Assembly (NCBI RefSeq): GCF_001422735.1
Contig: NZ_LMLZ01000014.1
Coordinates: forward strand, 1-44,270
Reading direction: 5' to 3'
DNA: 44,270 nucleotides
DNA from: Acidovorax sp. Leaf78
Lineage (GTDB): Bacteria > Pseudomonadota > Gammaproteobacteria > Burkholderiales > Burkholderiaceae_C
Made by a program: the position numbers and the translations under genes. This document shows positions 16,185 through 25,066 of this stretch, one piece after another (the stretch's first letter is position 1; each line of letters begins with the position of its first letter). Under the pieces are notes generated by a model. It made no database searches, was not told the DNA's origin, and worked only from the letters and a program-made list of their open reading frames with translations.

Positions 16185-17093
16185 ATGATTGACGTCACCG
16201 TAGAAAACTTTGAAGCCGAGGTGGTTGCCGCCTCCATGGACGTGCCCGTCCTGGTGGACTTCTGGGCGCCCTGGTGCGGCCCCTGCAAGTCGCTCGGGCC
16301 GGTGCTGGAGAAGTTGGAGACCGAATACGCCGGCCGCTTCAAGCTCGCCAAGATCGACTCCGACCAGGAGCAGCAGCTCGCCGGCATGTTCGGCATCCGC
16401 AGCATTCCCACCTGCGTGCTGCTCATGAACGGCCAGCCCGTGGACGGCTTCATGGGCGCATTGCCCGAGGGTCAGGTGCGTGCCTTCCTCGACAAGCACG
16501 TGCCCACCGAAGACCAGCTCACGGCCGAAGCCGAAGAGGAAGAAGCCTTCGAAGCCCTGGCCGAAGGCGACACCGACACGGCGCTCGAGAAGCTGCAGCA
16601 TGCCGTCGTGACCGACCCCGCCAACGACGACGCCCGCTTCGACTACGTCAAGCTGCTGCTGCAGCTGGGCCGCGAAGACGACGCCAAGGTCGCCTTTGCC
16701 CCGGTGATCGCCAAGGCCCCGGGTTCGCGCAAGCTCGGTGCCCTCAAGACCTGGATGGATGCTATTGATTTCGTAGCTTTGAGCGCTTATGGGGAGAGCG
16801 CTGGAGCCGATTTTGATGCCAAGATCGCCGCCAGCAAGCGCGACTTCGACACCCGCTACGCGCGCGCCCGCTGGCTCATGGCCCGCCAGCGCTGGACCGA
16901 CGCGATGGACGAATTGCTCGAAATCCTCATGCGCGACAAGGCCTGGGGCGAAGAAGCCGCCCGCAAGACCTATGTCGCCATCCTTGAAATCATCGAGCCG
17001 CCCAAGGTGAAGGTGGCCGACGGCCAGATCCCGCCCGACGACCCGGTGGTGGCCACCTACCGCCGCCGTTTGTCGAGCGTGGTGCTCAGCTGA
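16185..17093 (+). CDS. cnoX: Thioredoxin-TPR co-chaperone CnoX (YbbN-like)
   Basis: The 302-residue protein has an N-terminal thioredoxin domain (about 1-110) with W-C-G-P-C (Cys31, Cys34) and the cis-proline loop SIPTC, followed by a helical TPR-like C-terminal region (about 120-290) with acidic linker [16 protein letters not shown]. This is the CnoX/YbbN architecture: a chaperedoxin that protects proteins under oxidative stress and hands them to GroEL or DnaK. E. coli CnoX lacks the reducing CxxC; here it is intact, as in some alphaproteobacteria. Residues about 193-208 ([16 protein letters not shown]) are encoded by a family A repeat within the helical region. It is divergent from purE. 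Confidence 0.9.
   Translation: MIDVTVENFEAEVVAASMDVPVLVDFWAPWCGPCKSLGPVLEKLETEYAGRFKLAKIDSDQEQQLAGMFGIRSIPTCVLLMNGQPVDGFMGALPEGQVRAFLDKHVPTEDQLTAEAEEEEAFEALAEGDTDTALEKLQHAVVTDPANDDARFDYVKLLLQLGREDDAKVAFAPVIAKAPGSRKLGALKTWMDAIDFVALSAYGESAGADFDAKIAASKRDFDTRYARARWLMARQRWTDAMDELLEILMRDKAWGEEAARKTYVAILEIIEPPKVKVADGQIPPDDPVVATYRRRLSSVVLS
16761..16808 (+). repeat. Family A palindromic repeat inside cnoX
   Basis: GCTATTGATTTCGTAGCTTT, then AGCGCTT-ATGGGG-AGAGCGCTGGAGCC. It matches the intergenic copy after hprK over its left half (GCTATTGATTT-GTAGCT) and the GAGCC end. It is sense-oriented and read in frame. Its A/T-rich codons stand out from the GC-rich gene. Confidence 0.8.
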
Positions 17094-17130
17094 TTCCGGC
17101 CAGGTGGCTGGACGCGGCGGGTCGGGGGTG

Positions 17131-17964
17131 ATGGCGGTGCAGCGCGCCGGGCAGGGGCACCACCGCAGCCTCCGGGCAGGCCGGGGCCGCCTGTTGGCGT
17201 GCATGGCCGCTTGCCTGCTCGCTGCGGGCTGCGGCACGCGGCCGCCGGCACCGGATGCGGTGGTGACGGGCGTGGCCTTGTCCCGAGAGCGCGTCGTGCT
17301 GCCCCCCGAGGCCGTCTTCGAGGCCACGCTGCTGGATGTGAGCCAGCCCGACGCGCCCCCGGTGGTCCTGGGGCGCCAGCGCCGCGAGCCGGCGGGCCAG
17401 CCGCCCTATGCAGTGGCCATTGCGTACCCGTCCTCGCGGTTCGTGCCCAAGGGGCGCTACGAGGTGCGCGCCGCCGTCACCCTGGAAGGCCGGCTGCTGC
17501 TGGCCTCCGAGGCGCGCCACGCCGTCCCGCAGGATGCGGCCTACCGCCATGTGGACGTGCAGCTGCGGCGCCAGCCCCCGCTGGCGGCCGTGGTGGAGGC
17601 CGGCGTGCCGCTGCTGCTGACGTACTGGCGCCTGGTGTCGATCGAGGAGGAGGCCGTGCCCCGCCCCGCGCAGGGCGGCACGCCGCCGCACCTGGTGCTG
17701 CAGTCCGACGAGGCGCGGGCCACAGGCTCGGGCGGCTGCAACCGGTACCTGACCGACTACCACCTCAACGGCGCGCAGCTGTTCTTCGGCCGGGTGGTGT
17801 CCAACATCGCCCTGTGCCTGGACCGCGGCGCGCTGGAGACGCGGTTCTTCAATGCCCTGGAAGGCGTGGCGAGCTTTCGCCAGCAGGGCACGCACCTGCA
17901 GTTGCGCGACGCGCAGGGCAAGCCGCTGCTCGGCTTCGAGGCCGCCGAGACGCTGCTGGAATAG
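17131..17964 (+). CDS. Lipoprotein with YscW-like and META (HslJ-like) domains
   Basis: The 277-residue protein has a lipobox LLAAGC at about residues 29-34, then a YbaY/YscW-type beta domain (about 40-160, GVALSRERVVLPPEAVFEAT and VPKGRYEVRAAVTLEG), and a C-terminal META domain (about 170-277) with the hallmark GSGGCNRYLTDYHLNG. Such pairings occur in periplasmic lipoproteins of proteobacteria whose function is unclear; META proteins are linked to heat-shock or copper/antibiotic stress in some species. ATG at 17131 begins an Arg-rich signal; ATG at 17203 would leave too short a signal, and GTG at 17104 is less likely. It follows cnoX after 37 bases and may be co-transcribed. It converges on purC. 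Confidence 0.82.
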   Translation: MAVQRAGQGHHRSLRAGRGRLLACMAACLLAAGCGTRPPAPDAVVTGVALSRERVVLPPEAVFEATLLDVSQPDAPPVVLGRQRREPAGQPPYAVAIAYPSSRFVPKGRYEVRAAVTLEGRLLLASEARHAVPQDAAYRHVDVQLRRQPPLAAVVEAGVPLLLTYWRLVSIEEEAVPRPAQGGTPPHLVLQSDEARATGSGGCNRYLTDYHLNGAQLFFGRVVSNIALCLDRGALETRFFNALEGVASFRQQGTHLQLRDAQGKPLLGFEAAETLLE

Positions 17965-18070
17965 GCGCTGGAAGCGGTAGGCCGCACGCCCGGTCGCCCG
18001 TCGGCACCGGGGCCCCCGGCCGTGGCGGAAGGCGTGCAGCCGTTCGTCATGCCGCTACGCCCTCACGCTG

Positions 18071-19006
18071 TCACGCCGTCAACCGCTCCCGCGCTTCGCG
18101 GTACTTGGCGGCGGTCTTCTCGATCACGTCGCGCGGCAGGCGCGGGGCCGGGGCGGTCTTGTCCCAGGGCTTGCCGTTGACCTGGGCCTGTTCCAGCCAG
18201 TCGCGCACGAACTGTTTGTCGTAGCTGGGTGGGTTCTCGCCGCGGGCCAGCGCGTCGGCATAGCCCTCGACAGGCCAGTAGCGCGAGCTGTCGGGGGTGA
18301 GCACCTCGTCCATCAGCACCAGCGTGCCGTCCGGCGCGAGGCCGAACTCGAACTTCGTGTCGGCAATGATCATGCCCTTGGCCAGCGAGATTTCGGCCGC
18401 CGCCTGGTAGATGGCGATGCTCAGGTCGCGGATGCGGGTGGCGAGGTCCAGCCCGATCATCTCCACCGTGCGCTCGAAGGTGATGTTCTCGTCGTGCTCG
18501 CCCGCAGCGGCCTTGGCGGCGGGCGTGTAGATGGGGGCGGGCAGCTTGGCCGCGTTGGTCAGGCCCTCGGGCAGCGGCACGCCGCAGACCGAGCGCGATT
18601 CCTGGTATTCCTTCCAGCCGCTGCCGGCCAGGTAGCCGCGCACCACGGCTTCGACCGGAATGGGTTTGAGGCGCTGGACCAGCATGGAGCGGCCGCGCAC
18701 CTGCGCGACTTCGTCGGGCTTGACCACGCTCTCGGGGGCATCGCCCGTCAGGTGGTTGGGGCAGATGTAGCCCAGCTTGTCGAACCAGAACAGCGCCATC
18801 TGCGTGAGCAGCTCGCCCTTGCCGGGGATGGGCTCGCCCATGATCACGTCGAACGCCGACAGGCGGTCGCTGGCCACCATCAGGATGCGGTCGTCGCCCA
18901 CGGCGTAGTTGTCGCGTACCTTGCCGCGGGCCAACAGGGGCAGCGACGTGAGGGCAGAGGTGTGCAGGGCGGCGGCGGTGGCGGCGGTGGGGTGGGGCTG
19001 GGTCAT
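18071..19006 (-). CDS. purC: Phosphoribosylaminoimidazole-succinocarboxamide synthase PurC
   Basis: SAICAR synthetase (311 residues) joins CAIR and aspartate with ATP, the step directly after PurE. Motifs seen: [20 protein letters not shown] (ATP loop), [20 protein letters not shown], the [16 protein letters not shown] block and DTKFEFGL / [14 protein letters not shown] near the active site. It is the longer (about 300-residue) form. ATG at 19006 gives a 20-residue Ala/Thr-rich lead before the core; an upstream in-frame ATG at 19066 has no family support. Though near purEK and on the same strand, it is separated by two opposite-strand genes, so it has its own promoter. Confidence 0.96.
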   Translation of the reverse strand: MTQPHPTAATAAALHTSALTSLPLLARGKVRDNYAVGDDRILMVASDRLSAFDVIMGEPIPGKGELLTQMALFWFDKLGYICPNHLTGDAPESVVKPDEVAQVRGRSMLVQRLKPIPVEAVVRGYLAGSGWKEYQESRSVCGVPLPEGLTNAAKLPAPIYTPAAKAAAGEHDENITFERTVEMIGLDLATRIRDLSIAIYQAAAEISLAKGMIIADTKFEFGLAPDGTLVLMDEVLTPDSSRYWPVEGYADALARGENPPSYDKQFVRDWLEQAQVNGKPWDKTAPAPRLPRDVIEKTAAKYREARERLTA

Positions 19007-19310
19007 GGTGTCGGTGTGGCGGTCGATGGGTCGCGTCCGCTGCGGGGCAGGCTGGTGAACGTACAACGTGAAAACACATGCGGGAGCATTCCACGCAACC
19101 TGCGGATTTTACGCGCCAGGGCAAAGCCGGGCGCCGCGCCCGGGTCTGCCCGGCCACGGTGCCTGGGGCCGCTGGCGCAGGCACCGGCATTGCATGCGCA
19201 CCGAATGTCGCGCGTGTTGCACTGTGTTGCGGCACACTGTGCGGCCCCCGTCCGGTCGTTTCCTGCCGCCCCTCCATCCTCCCCCATTGGCCGCCCGCGC
19301 GCGACTTCCT
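19007..19310. other. Divergent promoter region between purC and the MFS gene
   Basis: About 300 bases with no gene I can support. An A/T-richer patch around 19055-19085 (GTACAACGTGAAAACACATG) is the likely promoter area for purC; I could not fit a PurR-type operator to it. Long open frames crossing here on both strands are GC artefacts. Confidence 0.4.
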
Positions 19311-20591
19311 GTGCAGTCCTCACCGCCCCCTTCACCCACATCACCTGCTTCATCTGGCGCAGCGCCTGCTGCTGCCCCTGCACTCACGCCGCGGCGCGAG
19401 TTCTGGCTGCTGCTCACCCTCGCCGGCATCCAGTTCACCCACATTCTGGACTTCATGATCATGATGCCGCTCGGGCCGCAGTTCACGCGGCTTTTTGGCA
19501 TCACCGATGCGCAGTTCGGGCTGCTGGTGTCGGCCTATACCTTGTCGGCGGGCGCGTCGGGGCTGCTGGCCTCCACCTACATCGACCGCTTCGGCCGCAA
19601 GCGGCTGCTGCTCACGCTGTACGTGCTGTTCGGCTTGGCCACGCTGGCCTGCGGCCTCGCGCCCACCTACGGCTCGTTGATGGTGGCGCGCATCCTGGCA
19701 GGTGCCTTCGGCGGGGTGCTGTCGGCGCTGTCGCAGACCATCGTGGCCGACGTGGTGCCGTTCGAGCGCCGCGGCCGGGCCATGGGCATCGTGATGACCT
19801 CGTTCTCGCTGTCCACCGTGGCGGGCGTGCCGCTCGGGCTGCTGCTGGCCGAATACGGCGGCTGGCACCTGCCATTCATCGCCATCGCGGCGCTGGTCGG
19901 CGTGCTGGCCATCTTTGCGGCCCGCACCATGCCGACGATGACGGCGCACCTGCAGGCTGCGCAGCGCCGCAGCACGTTCGGCGGCATCGCCCAGGTGCTG
20001 GGCGACGCCAACCACCGCTGGGCGTTTCTGTTCTCTGCGCTGATCATGTTCACCGGGTTCACGGTGATCCCCTACATCACGATCTACCTGCAGGCCAATG
20101 CCGGCGTGCGGCCCGACCAGGTCCCGCTGGTGTACCTGTGCGGCGGCGTGGTCACGCTGTTCACCGCGCGGCTCTTCGGCGTGCTGACCGACCGGTGGGG
20201 CAAGGTGGTGGTGTTCCGCTGCCTGGCAGTGGCCGGGGCGTTTCCGCTGATGGGCATCACCCTGGTGCACGGCGTGCCGCTGTGGGGCGTGCTCACGGTG
20301 TCCACGCTGATGTTCGCGCTGATGAGCGGCCGCATGATCCCGGGCATGGCCATCATCTCGTCGGCGGCGCAGCCGTCACTCAGGGGCACGTTCATGACGC
20401 TCAACGCGTCGGTGCAGTCGGCGGCCATGGGCGTGGCATCGTTCCTGGGCGGACTGCTGATCAGCCGCGACGCGCAGGGGCTGGTGCAAAACTACTGGAT
20501 GTCTGCCGCGGTGGGCATCACCGCCAGTGTGCTGTCGATGGTGGTGGTGGGGCGACTCACGCTGCATGGCGCGACGCCGTCGGCCCGCTGA
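19311..20591 (+). CDS. Major facilitator superfamily transporter
   Basis: The protein (426 residues from GTG 19311) has twelve predicted membrane helices. The first is FWLLLTLAGIQFTHILDFMI, and the MFS loop 2-3 motif reads STYIDRFGRKRLLLTLY; helix 5 carries the proline/glycine antiporter-like segment STVAGVPLGLLLAEYGGWHL. It resembles 12-helix sugar-efflux or drug-efflux carriers, so it likely exports small organic compounds with proton exchange. No ATG lies in frame near the true start: GTG at 19311 or TTG at 19287 are the candidates, and neither has a clear ribosome site, so the start is uncertain. The N-terminal 27 residues are Ser/Pro/Ala-rich and cytoplasmic. Confidence 0.85.
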   Translation: MQSSPPPSPTSPASSGAAPAAAPALTPRREFWLLLTLAGIQFTHILDFMIMMPLGPQFTRLFGITDAQFGLLVSAYTLSAGASGLLASTYIDRFGRKRLLLTLYVLFGLATLACGLAPTYGSLMVARILAGAFGGVLSALSQTIVADVVPFERRGRAMGIVMTSFSLSTVAGVPLGLLLAEYGGWHLPFIAIAALVGVLAIFAARTMPTMTAHLQAAQRRSTFGGIAQVLGDANHRWAFLFSALIMFTGFTVIPYITIYLQANAGVRPDQVPLVYLCGGVVTLFTARLFGVLTDRWGKVVVFRCLAVAGAFPLMGITLVHGVPLWGVLTVSTLMFALMSGRMIPGMAIISSAAQPSLRGTFMTLNASVQSAAMGVASFLGGLLISRDAQGLVQNYWMSAAVGITASVLSMVVVGRLTLHGATPSAR

Positions 20592-20851
20592 GCGTGCCCT
20601 GAGTCAACGGGCGTGGGGCCGTAAAGGGCGCGGTGCTGGGGGCCAGCAAGGCAACCGGATCATTGTGCGCGCTTTTGATGTGCTTGGCACCTCTGCCGCC
20701 ATAACCCAGCAGGCAAGGGCGGTATGGGATTGCTTTTCGGTGAGGGCAGGGGCATAGTGAACTCACGTCAACGGATGCATCCTCGTTCCCCAGCCGCTCC
20801 CCTGATCAAGGACGGCATTCTTTCACTGAGAGTGTTACAGGAGACTTATCT

Positions 20852-21187
20852 ATGAACTTGACGATCAGCGGTCACCATCTCGAAGTTACTCCCGCCTTGC
20901 GCAGCTACGTCACGAACAAGCTGGACAGGATCACCCGCCACTTTGACCAGGTTGTCGATGTCAAAGTATTGCTGACGGTAGAGAAGCAAAAGGAAAAGGA
21001 GAAGAGGCAGCGAGCGGAATGCAACATCCACGTGAAGGGCAACGACCTGTTCGCCGAGAGTTCGCACTCCGACCTGTACGCTGCGGTGGATGAGCTGGTC
21101 GACAAGATGGATCGCCAGGTTGTGCGCCACAAGGACCGCCTGCAGGATCACCACCACGAAGCCGCCAAGCGCGAACTGCACGCGTAA
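20852..21187 (+). CDS. hpf: Ribosome hibernation promoting factor HPF
   Basis: This 111-residue protein is a short-form HPF/RaiA-like protein that binds the 30S subunit in resting cells and favours ribosome dimers or protects idle ribosomes. It starts [20 protein letters not shown] and has the typical basic alpha/beta fold with [20 protein letters not shown], then [16 protein letters not shown] and [17 protein letters not shown]. The tail is rich in His/Lys. CAGGAG lies 10 bases before the ATG. In related genomes rpoN precedes it; here an MFS gene does, with a 260-base gap that should hold its own promoter. A strong terminator follows. Confidence 0.95.
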   Translation: MNLTISGHHLEVTPALRSYVTNKLDRITRHFDQVVDVKVLLTVEKQKEKEKRQRAECNIHVKGNDLFAESSHSDLYAAVDELVDKMDRQVVRHKDRLQDHHHEAAKRELHA

Positions 21188-21215
21188 TGCGCCAGCCCTG
21201 AGCTTGGCACAGCAG

Positions 21216-21237
21216 CCGCCCACTGGGCGGTTTTTTT
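21216..21237 (+). terminator. Intrinsic terminator after hpf
   Basis: CCGCC-CACTG-GGCGG stem followed by seven T residues, 29 bases after the hpf stop. It partly uncouples hpf from ptsN. Confidence 0.9.
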
Positions 21238-21297
21238 GTTGCCTGACGCCTCGCGATCAGGGTTTTCGCCAAGATGTGCATAATTGTTACCTTGACC

Positions 21298-21765
21298 ATG
21301 AATCGACTCGCCTCCATCCTGCCCTCCGCCCAAGTGCTTGTGAGTGTTGACGCCACGAGCAAGAAGCGTGCTTTTGAAGAAGCGGGTCTCCTGTTCGAGA
21401 GCCAGCACGGCCTGTCGCGCGCGCTGATCACCGACAGCCTGTTTGCGCGCGAGCGCCTGGGCTCGACCGGACTGGGCCATGGCGTGGCCATCCCGCACGG
21501 CCGCATCAAGGGGCTCAAGGCCCCGATGGCGGCGGTGTTCCAGCTGCTGCACCCCATCGGTTTCGATGCGCCGGACGAGCAGCCGGTGGGCCTTCTGATC
21601 TTTCTGCTGGTGCCCGAAGCGGCGACGCAAAAGCACCTCGAAATCCTGTCCGAGATCGCGGAGCTGCTGAGCGACTCCGCACTGCGCGAAAAGCTCAAGT
21701 CCTGCACCGACGCGGCCGAGCTGCACGGCATGATCGCAGGCTGGCAGTCCACGCAGGCCGCCTGA
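21298..21765 (+). CDS. ptsN: Nitrogen-PTS EIIA component PtsN
   Basis: PtsN (155 residues) is the phosphate acceptor of the regulatory PTS-Ntr, controlling potassium transport, nitrogen responses and more by its phosphorylation state. The EIIA-fructose/Ntr fold is evident, with active-site His67 in [13 protein letters not shown], and the [20 protein letters not shown] block near residue 100. ATG at 21298 fits the family start MNRLASILP; an in-frame ATG at 21274 would add eight atypical residues. CATAATTG just upstream could be a -10 element for a promoter after the hpf terminator. It is followed by hprK after 43 bases, an arrangement typical of betaproteobacteria. Confidence 0.95.
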   Translation: MNRLASILPSAQVLVSVDATSKKRAFEEAGLLFESQHGLSRALITDSLFARERLGSTGLGHGVAIPHGRIKGLKAPMAAVFQLLHPIGFDAPDEQPVGLLIFLLVPEAATQKHLEILSEIAELLSDSALREKLKSCTDAAELHGMIAGWQSTQAA

Positions 21766-21808
21766 GCCGTACCGGCGCTCGCTGCACACAACACTCCGCC
21801 AGCACCTT

Positions 21809-22765
21809 GTGAAGCCCAATGTTGTCAGCGCCGATGTCCTCTTCGAGGAATTTCGCGCGCCCCTGAAATGGGAATGGGTCGCCGGGCTCGGCGCCTCCGA
21901 GCGCCGCTTCGACGAAGTGGCCGTGCGCTCCGCGCGCTCCGGGGCTGACCTCGTCGGCTACCTGAACTACATCCACCCGTACCGCGTGCAGATCCTGGGC
22001 GAGCGCGAAATCGCGTACCTGAGCAGCGCGTCGCCCGACGACTGCAAGCGCCGCATCGCCCGCATCGTGACGCTGGAGCCACCGGTGCTGGTGCTGGCCG
22101 ACAACCAGACCGCGCCCGACGCGCTGGTCTCGATGTGCGAGCGCGCACAGATCCCGATGTTCTCGACGCACGAGTCCTCGGCGTTCGTCATCGACGTGCT
22201 GCGTGCCTACCTGTCCAAGCACTTTGCCGACCGCACCACGATGCACGGCGTGTTCATGGACATCCTGGGGCTGGGGGTGCTCATCACCGGAGAATCGGGC
22301 CTGGGCAAGAGCGAGCTGGGCCTGGAGCTGATCTCGCGCGGCAATGGCCTGGTGGCCGATGACGCGGTCGATTTCTACCGCATCAACCAGACCACCATCG
22401 AAGGCAAGTGCCCCGAGCTACTGCAGAACCTGCTGGAAGTGCGCGGCATCGGCCTCTTGGACATCCGCGCCATCTTTGGCGAGACCGCGGTGCGCCGCAA
22501 GATGCGTTTGAAGCTCATCGTGCACCTGGTGCGCAAGGAGACGCTCGAGCGCGAATACGAGCGCCTGCCGTACGAGCCGCTCACGCAGGACGTGCTGGGC
22601 GTGCCCGTGCTCAAGGTCGTGATCCAGGTGGTCGCCGGCCGCAACATCGCCGTGCTGGTCGAAGCCGCCGTGCGCAATACCATCCTGAACCTGCGCGGCA
22701 TCGACACCTACCAGGAATTCGTGGAGCGCCACCGCCGCGCCATGGAACGCGACACCGGCGGCTAG
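21809..22765 (+). CDS. hprK: HPr kinase/phosphorylase HprK
   Basis: The 318-residue bifunctional enzyme phosphorylates and dephosphorylates the serine of HPr. Its N-terminal regulatory domain (about 1-135) is followed by the catalytic domain with a Walker A loop G-E-S-G-L-G-K-S at 161-168, the DDAVDFYRI segment and the HprK signature [20 protein letters not shown]. The start is GTG at 21809; the next candidate would remove conserved N-terminal residues. It ends the hpf-ptsN-hprK cluster. No rapZ or ptsH follows here; instead a family A and a family B repeat lie between it and fur. Confidence 0.95.
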   Translation: MKPNVVSADVLFEEFRAPLKWEWVAGLGASERRFDEVAVRSARSGADLVGYLNYIHPYRVQILGEREIAYLSSASPDDCKRRIARIVTLEPPVLVLADNQTAPDALVSMCERAQIPMFSTHESSAFVIDVLRAYLSKHFADRTTMHGVFMDILGLGVLITGESGLGKSELGLELISRGNGLVADDAVDFYRINQTTIEGKCPELLQNLLEVRGIGLLDIRAIFGETAVRRKMRLKLIVHLVRKETLEREYERLPYEPLTQDVLGVPVLKVVIQVVAGRNIAVLVEAAVRNTILNLRGIDTYQEFVERHRRAMERDTGG

Positions 22766-22773
22766 GTCTGCCT

Positions 22774-22821
22774 GCTATTGATTTGGTAGCTGTTTGCGCT
22801 TGATAGGCAAGCGGTAGAGCC
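22774..22821 (+). repeat. Family A palindromic repeat, intergenic after hprK
   Basis: GCTATTGATTTGGTAGCTGT, then TGCGCTTG-ATAGG-CAAGCGGTAGAGCC. The core CGCTTG/CAAGCG palindrome is perfect. This and the copy before trkA are the cleanest copies and define the consensus used for the copies inside genes. It starts nine bases after the hprK stop. Confidence 0.85.
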
Positions 22822-22981
22822 TGTTTTGGCTCAAATCGGGCCTGTCAGAGTGCCTTTGCCCACCGAGCCGTTGCTCCGGGATTCGCTGAAACAGGACATC
22901 CCCACCCCCAGCGCGAAGACACCAGCACCAGAGCGCCCAGAGTGCCCAAGCGTCACAACCCATTTGCGCCCCGAGGCCGTA

Positions 22982-23084
22982 AATACTGGCGCTCCCCCAA
23001 CGCCAGTGCACCCGTGGAACCGGCTCCGCCGGGCCACCGGGTGCGTCCCCTGGAGGGGAAGGCGCCGAAGGCGGCTCAGGGGGG
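22982..23084 (-). repeat. Family B 3'-flanking element, copy 2 (after fur)
   Basis: Read on the minus strand it begins CCCCCCTGAGCCGCCTTCGG two bases after the fur stop, continues with CGCCTTCCCCTCCAGGGGAC, then GCACCCGGTGG, GCCGGTTCCACGGGTGCAC and ends near GCGCCAGTATT. The copy after gshA is nearly colinear over the whole length. It contains at least three nested inverted repeats. The 150 bases between this element and the family A copy show nothing recognisable. Confidence 0.85.
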
Positions 23085-23086
23085 AG

Positions 23087-23503
23087 TTATTTGCTAGCGC
23101 AGGCCGCGCACTGGCCGTACAAGGCCATGGTGTGGTCGTGCACGACCCAGCCCTTGGCCTTGGCCACGGCCTGCTGGCGCTTTTCGATCTCGGGGTCGTA
23201 GAACTCTTCGACCTTGCCGCACGACGTGCACACGAAGTGGTCGTGGTGCTGGCCTTCGTTGAGCTCGTACACCGCCTTGCCGCTCTCAAAATTGCTGCGG
23301 ATCAGGATGCTGGCCTGTTCGAACTGGGTGAGCACGCGGTAGACCGTGGCTAGGCCGATGTCCGAGCGCTCTTCCAGCAGCACGCGGAACACGTCTTCGG
23401 CGGTCATGTGGCGCTGCGCGCCCTTCTGGAAAATCTCCAGAATCTTCAGGCGGGGCAGCGTGGCCTTGAGTCCCGTGCTTTTGAGTTCGTCGATGTTGGT
23501 CAT
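23087..23503 (-). CDS. fur: Ferric uptake regulator Fur
   Basis: Fur (138 residues) is a dimeric Fe2+-dependent repressor of iron uptake genes. The N-terminal winged helix (about 1-83) includes [17 protein letters not shown] and the recognition region [16 protein letters not shown]. The C-terminal dimerisation and metal domain has [16 protein letters not shown] and a second cysteine pair near the end (QCAACASK), giving the structural zinc site with two CxxC motifs. It is divergent from bamE, as is usual in betaproteobacteria. A family B element follows its stop codon. Confidence 0.97.
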   Translation of the reverse strand: MTNIDELKSTGLKATLPRLKILEIFQKGAQRHMTAEDVFRVLLEERSDIGLATVYRVLTQFEQASILIRSNFESGKAVYELNEGQHHDHFVCTSCGKVEEFYDPEIEKRQQAVAKAKGWVVHDHTMALYGQCAACASK

Positions 23504-23557
23504 GGCATGGTCTTTCGGGATACCGGCCTGGGCCCCGGAGTTCGGGGGGCCTGCCGC

Positions 23558-23563
23558 TACAAT
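23558..23563 (+). promoter_or_regulatory. Probable -10 box of the bamE promoter
   Basis: TACAAT lies 30 bases before the bamE ATG, in the 90-base divergent fur-bamE gap. No good -35 is visible 17 bases upstream in the GC-rich sequence, so the assignment is tentative. Confidence 0.4.
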
Positions 23564-23593
23564 GGGGCGATCATATCCTCAGCCCTTTTATCC

Positions 23594-24154
23594 ATGCCCG
23601 TCAAAGCCACTTGCAGCGCCCGCCTGGGCCTGGTCCTTTTGATCGGTGCTGGCGTGGCCACCCTGGCCGGATGCGGTAGCTTCAACGGCGCCGGCACCCG
23701 CATCGCCAACATCGTCACCCCCTACAAGATCGACGTCGTCCAGGGCAATTTCGTCTCGCGCGAGCAGGTCGAAGCCCTGCAGCCCGGCATGAGCCGCCAG
23801 CAGGTGCGCGAGATCCTGGGCACGCCGCTGCTCACCAGCCTGTTCCACGCAGACCGCTGGGAGTACGTGTTCACGCTCAAACGTCCTGGCGAAGAAGTGC
23901 AGACCCGCAAGCTGACCGTGTTCTTCAAGGGTGATGTGCTGGACCGCTCCGAAGGCGACACCATGCCCACCGAGACCGAATTCGTGGCCACTCTGGGCTC
24001 CAAAGGGTCCAAGAGCAAGGTGCCCGTGCTCGAGGCCACGCCCGAGCAGCTGGCGCGCTTCCCGGCCTCGGCGCGGCCCACCACGCCACCCACGGCGGCC
24101 CCTCTGGAGCCCGCCTCCGTCAGTTACCCGCCGCTCGAAGCGCCTGCGCGCTGA
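23594..24154 (+). CDS. bamE: Outer membrane assembly lipoprotein BamE
   Basis: BamE (186 residues) is a small lipoprotein of the Bam complex that inserts beta-barrel proteins into the outer membrane. The lipobox LAGC sets lipidated Cys27. The SmpA/OmlA fold follows: YKIDVVQGNFVSREQVEALQ, PGMSRQQVREILGTPL and DRWEYVFTLKRPG are the family motifs. The C-terminal 50 residues are a Pro/Ala-rich extension absent from E. coli BamE. It heads a run of same-strand genes (dapB, exbB, exbD, leuS, lptE). Confidence 0.95.
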   Translation: MPVKATCSARLGLVLLIGAGVATLAGCGSFNGAGTRIANIVTPYKIDVVQGNFVSREQVEALQPGMSRQQVREILGTPLLTSLFHADRWEYVFTLKRPGEEVQTRKLTVFFKGDVLDRSEGDTMPTETEFVATLGSKGSKSKVPVLEATPEQLARFPASARPTTPPTAAPLEPASVSYPPLEAPAR

Positions 24155-24229
24155 GATCGAACGTGACCACGTTCTAGACCGGCACCGGCAGCGCGCACAG
24201 CCCGCGCTGCACCAACGATTAGGATTTTC

Positions 24230-25063
24230 ATGACAGGGACATCAACCCCCGCTGCCACCGCTCCGTGCCGCGTGGCCGTGGCTGGCGCCTCCGGCCGCAT
24301 GGGCCGCATGCTCATCGAAGCCATCCGCGCCACCGACGACCTGGTGCTGGCGGGCGCCCTCGAAGTGCCGGCCAGCCCCGGCATCGGCTCGGACGCCACG
24401 GCGTTCCTCGGCCACGCCAGCGGCGTGGCCATCACGGCCGACATCGCCACGGGCCTCAAAAACGCCGATGTGCTGATCGACTTCACCCGCCCCGAAGGCA
24501 CGCTGGCCCACCTGGCCGTGTGCAGCCGCCTGGGCGTGAAGGCCGTCATCGGCACCACGGGCTTTTCGGACGAGCAAAAAGCCGAGATCGCGGCCCACGC
24601 GCAGAACACCGCCATCGTGATGGCGCCCAACATGAGCGTGGGCGTCAACGTCACGCTCAAGCTGCTGCAGATGGCCGCCAAGGCCATGGCCACCGGCTAC
24701 GACATCGAGATCATCGAGGCCCACCACCGCCACAAGGTGGACGCGCCCTCGGGCACCGCGCTCAAGATGGGCGAAGTCATCGCCGACGCCCTGGGCCGCG
24801 ACCTCAAGGACTGCGCCGTCTACGCCCGCGAAGGCGTGACCGGCGAGCGCGACCCGTCGAGCATCGGCTTTGCGGCCATCCGCGGTGGTGACATCGTGGG
24901 CGACCACACGGTGCTGTTCGCGGGCATCGGCGAGCGCATCGAGATCTCGCACAAGTCCTCCAACCGCGCCGGCTATGCCCAGGGCAGCCTGCGCGCCGTG
25001 CGCTTCCTGGCAGAGCGCAAGACGGGCATGTTCGACATGTTCGACGTGCTCGATCTGCACTGA
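24230..25063 (+). CDS. dapB: 4-hydroxy-tetrahydrodipicolinate reductase DapB
   Basis: DapB (277 residues) reduces the dihydrodipicolinate precursor with NAD(P)H in lysine/diaminopimelate synthesis. The Rossmann motif [12 protein letters not shown] is at about 18-29; the [10 protein letters not shown] loop, APNMSVGVN and the catalytic/substrate block [20 protein letters not shown] are all intact. It lies 75 bases after bamE and its stop is three bases before the exbB ATG, which suggests coupling. Confidence 0.97.
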   Translation: MTGTSTPAATAPCRVAVAGASGRMGRMLIEAIRATDDLVLAGALEVPASPGIGSDATAFLGHASGVAITADIATGLKNADVLIDFTRPEGTLAHLAVCSRLGVKAVIGTTGFSDEQKAEIAAHAQNTAIVMAPNMSVGVNVTLKLLQMAAKAMATGYDIEIIEAHHRHKVDAPSGTALKMGEVIADALGRDLKDCAVYAREGVTGERDPSSIGFAAIRGGDIVGDHTVLFAGIGERIEISHKSSNRAGYAQGSLRAVRFLAERKTGMFDMFDVLDLH

Positions 25064-25066
25064 TCC

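Noticed and set aside
17965..18070. Terminator between the META lipoprotein and purC
   Set aside because: The gap has GC-rich complementary stretches around CGGGGCCCCCGG, but no stem followed by a U-run on either strand.
18494..20602. 702-residue plus-strand frame across purC and the MFS gene
   Set aside because: It runs antisense to purC and then out of frame through the MFS gene; both of those have strong family motifs.
20592..20851. Sigma-54 promoter upstream of hpf
   Set aside because: TTGGCAC and a GG...TGCTTT pair were examined, but the GG-GC spacing is one base off or the GC element is absent.
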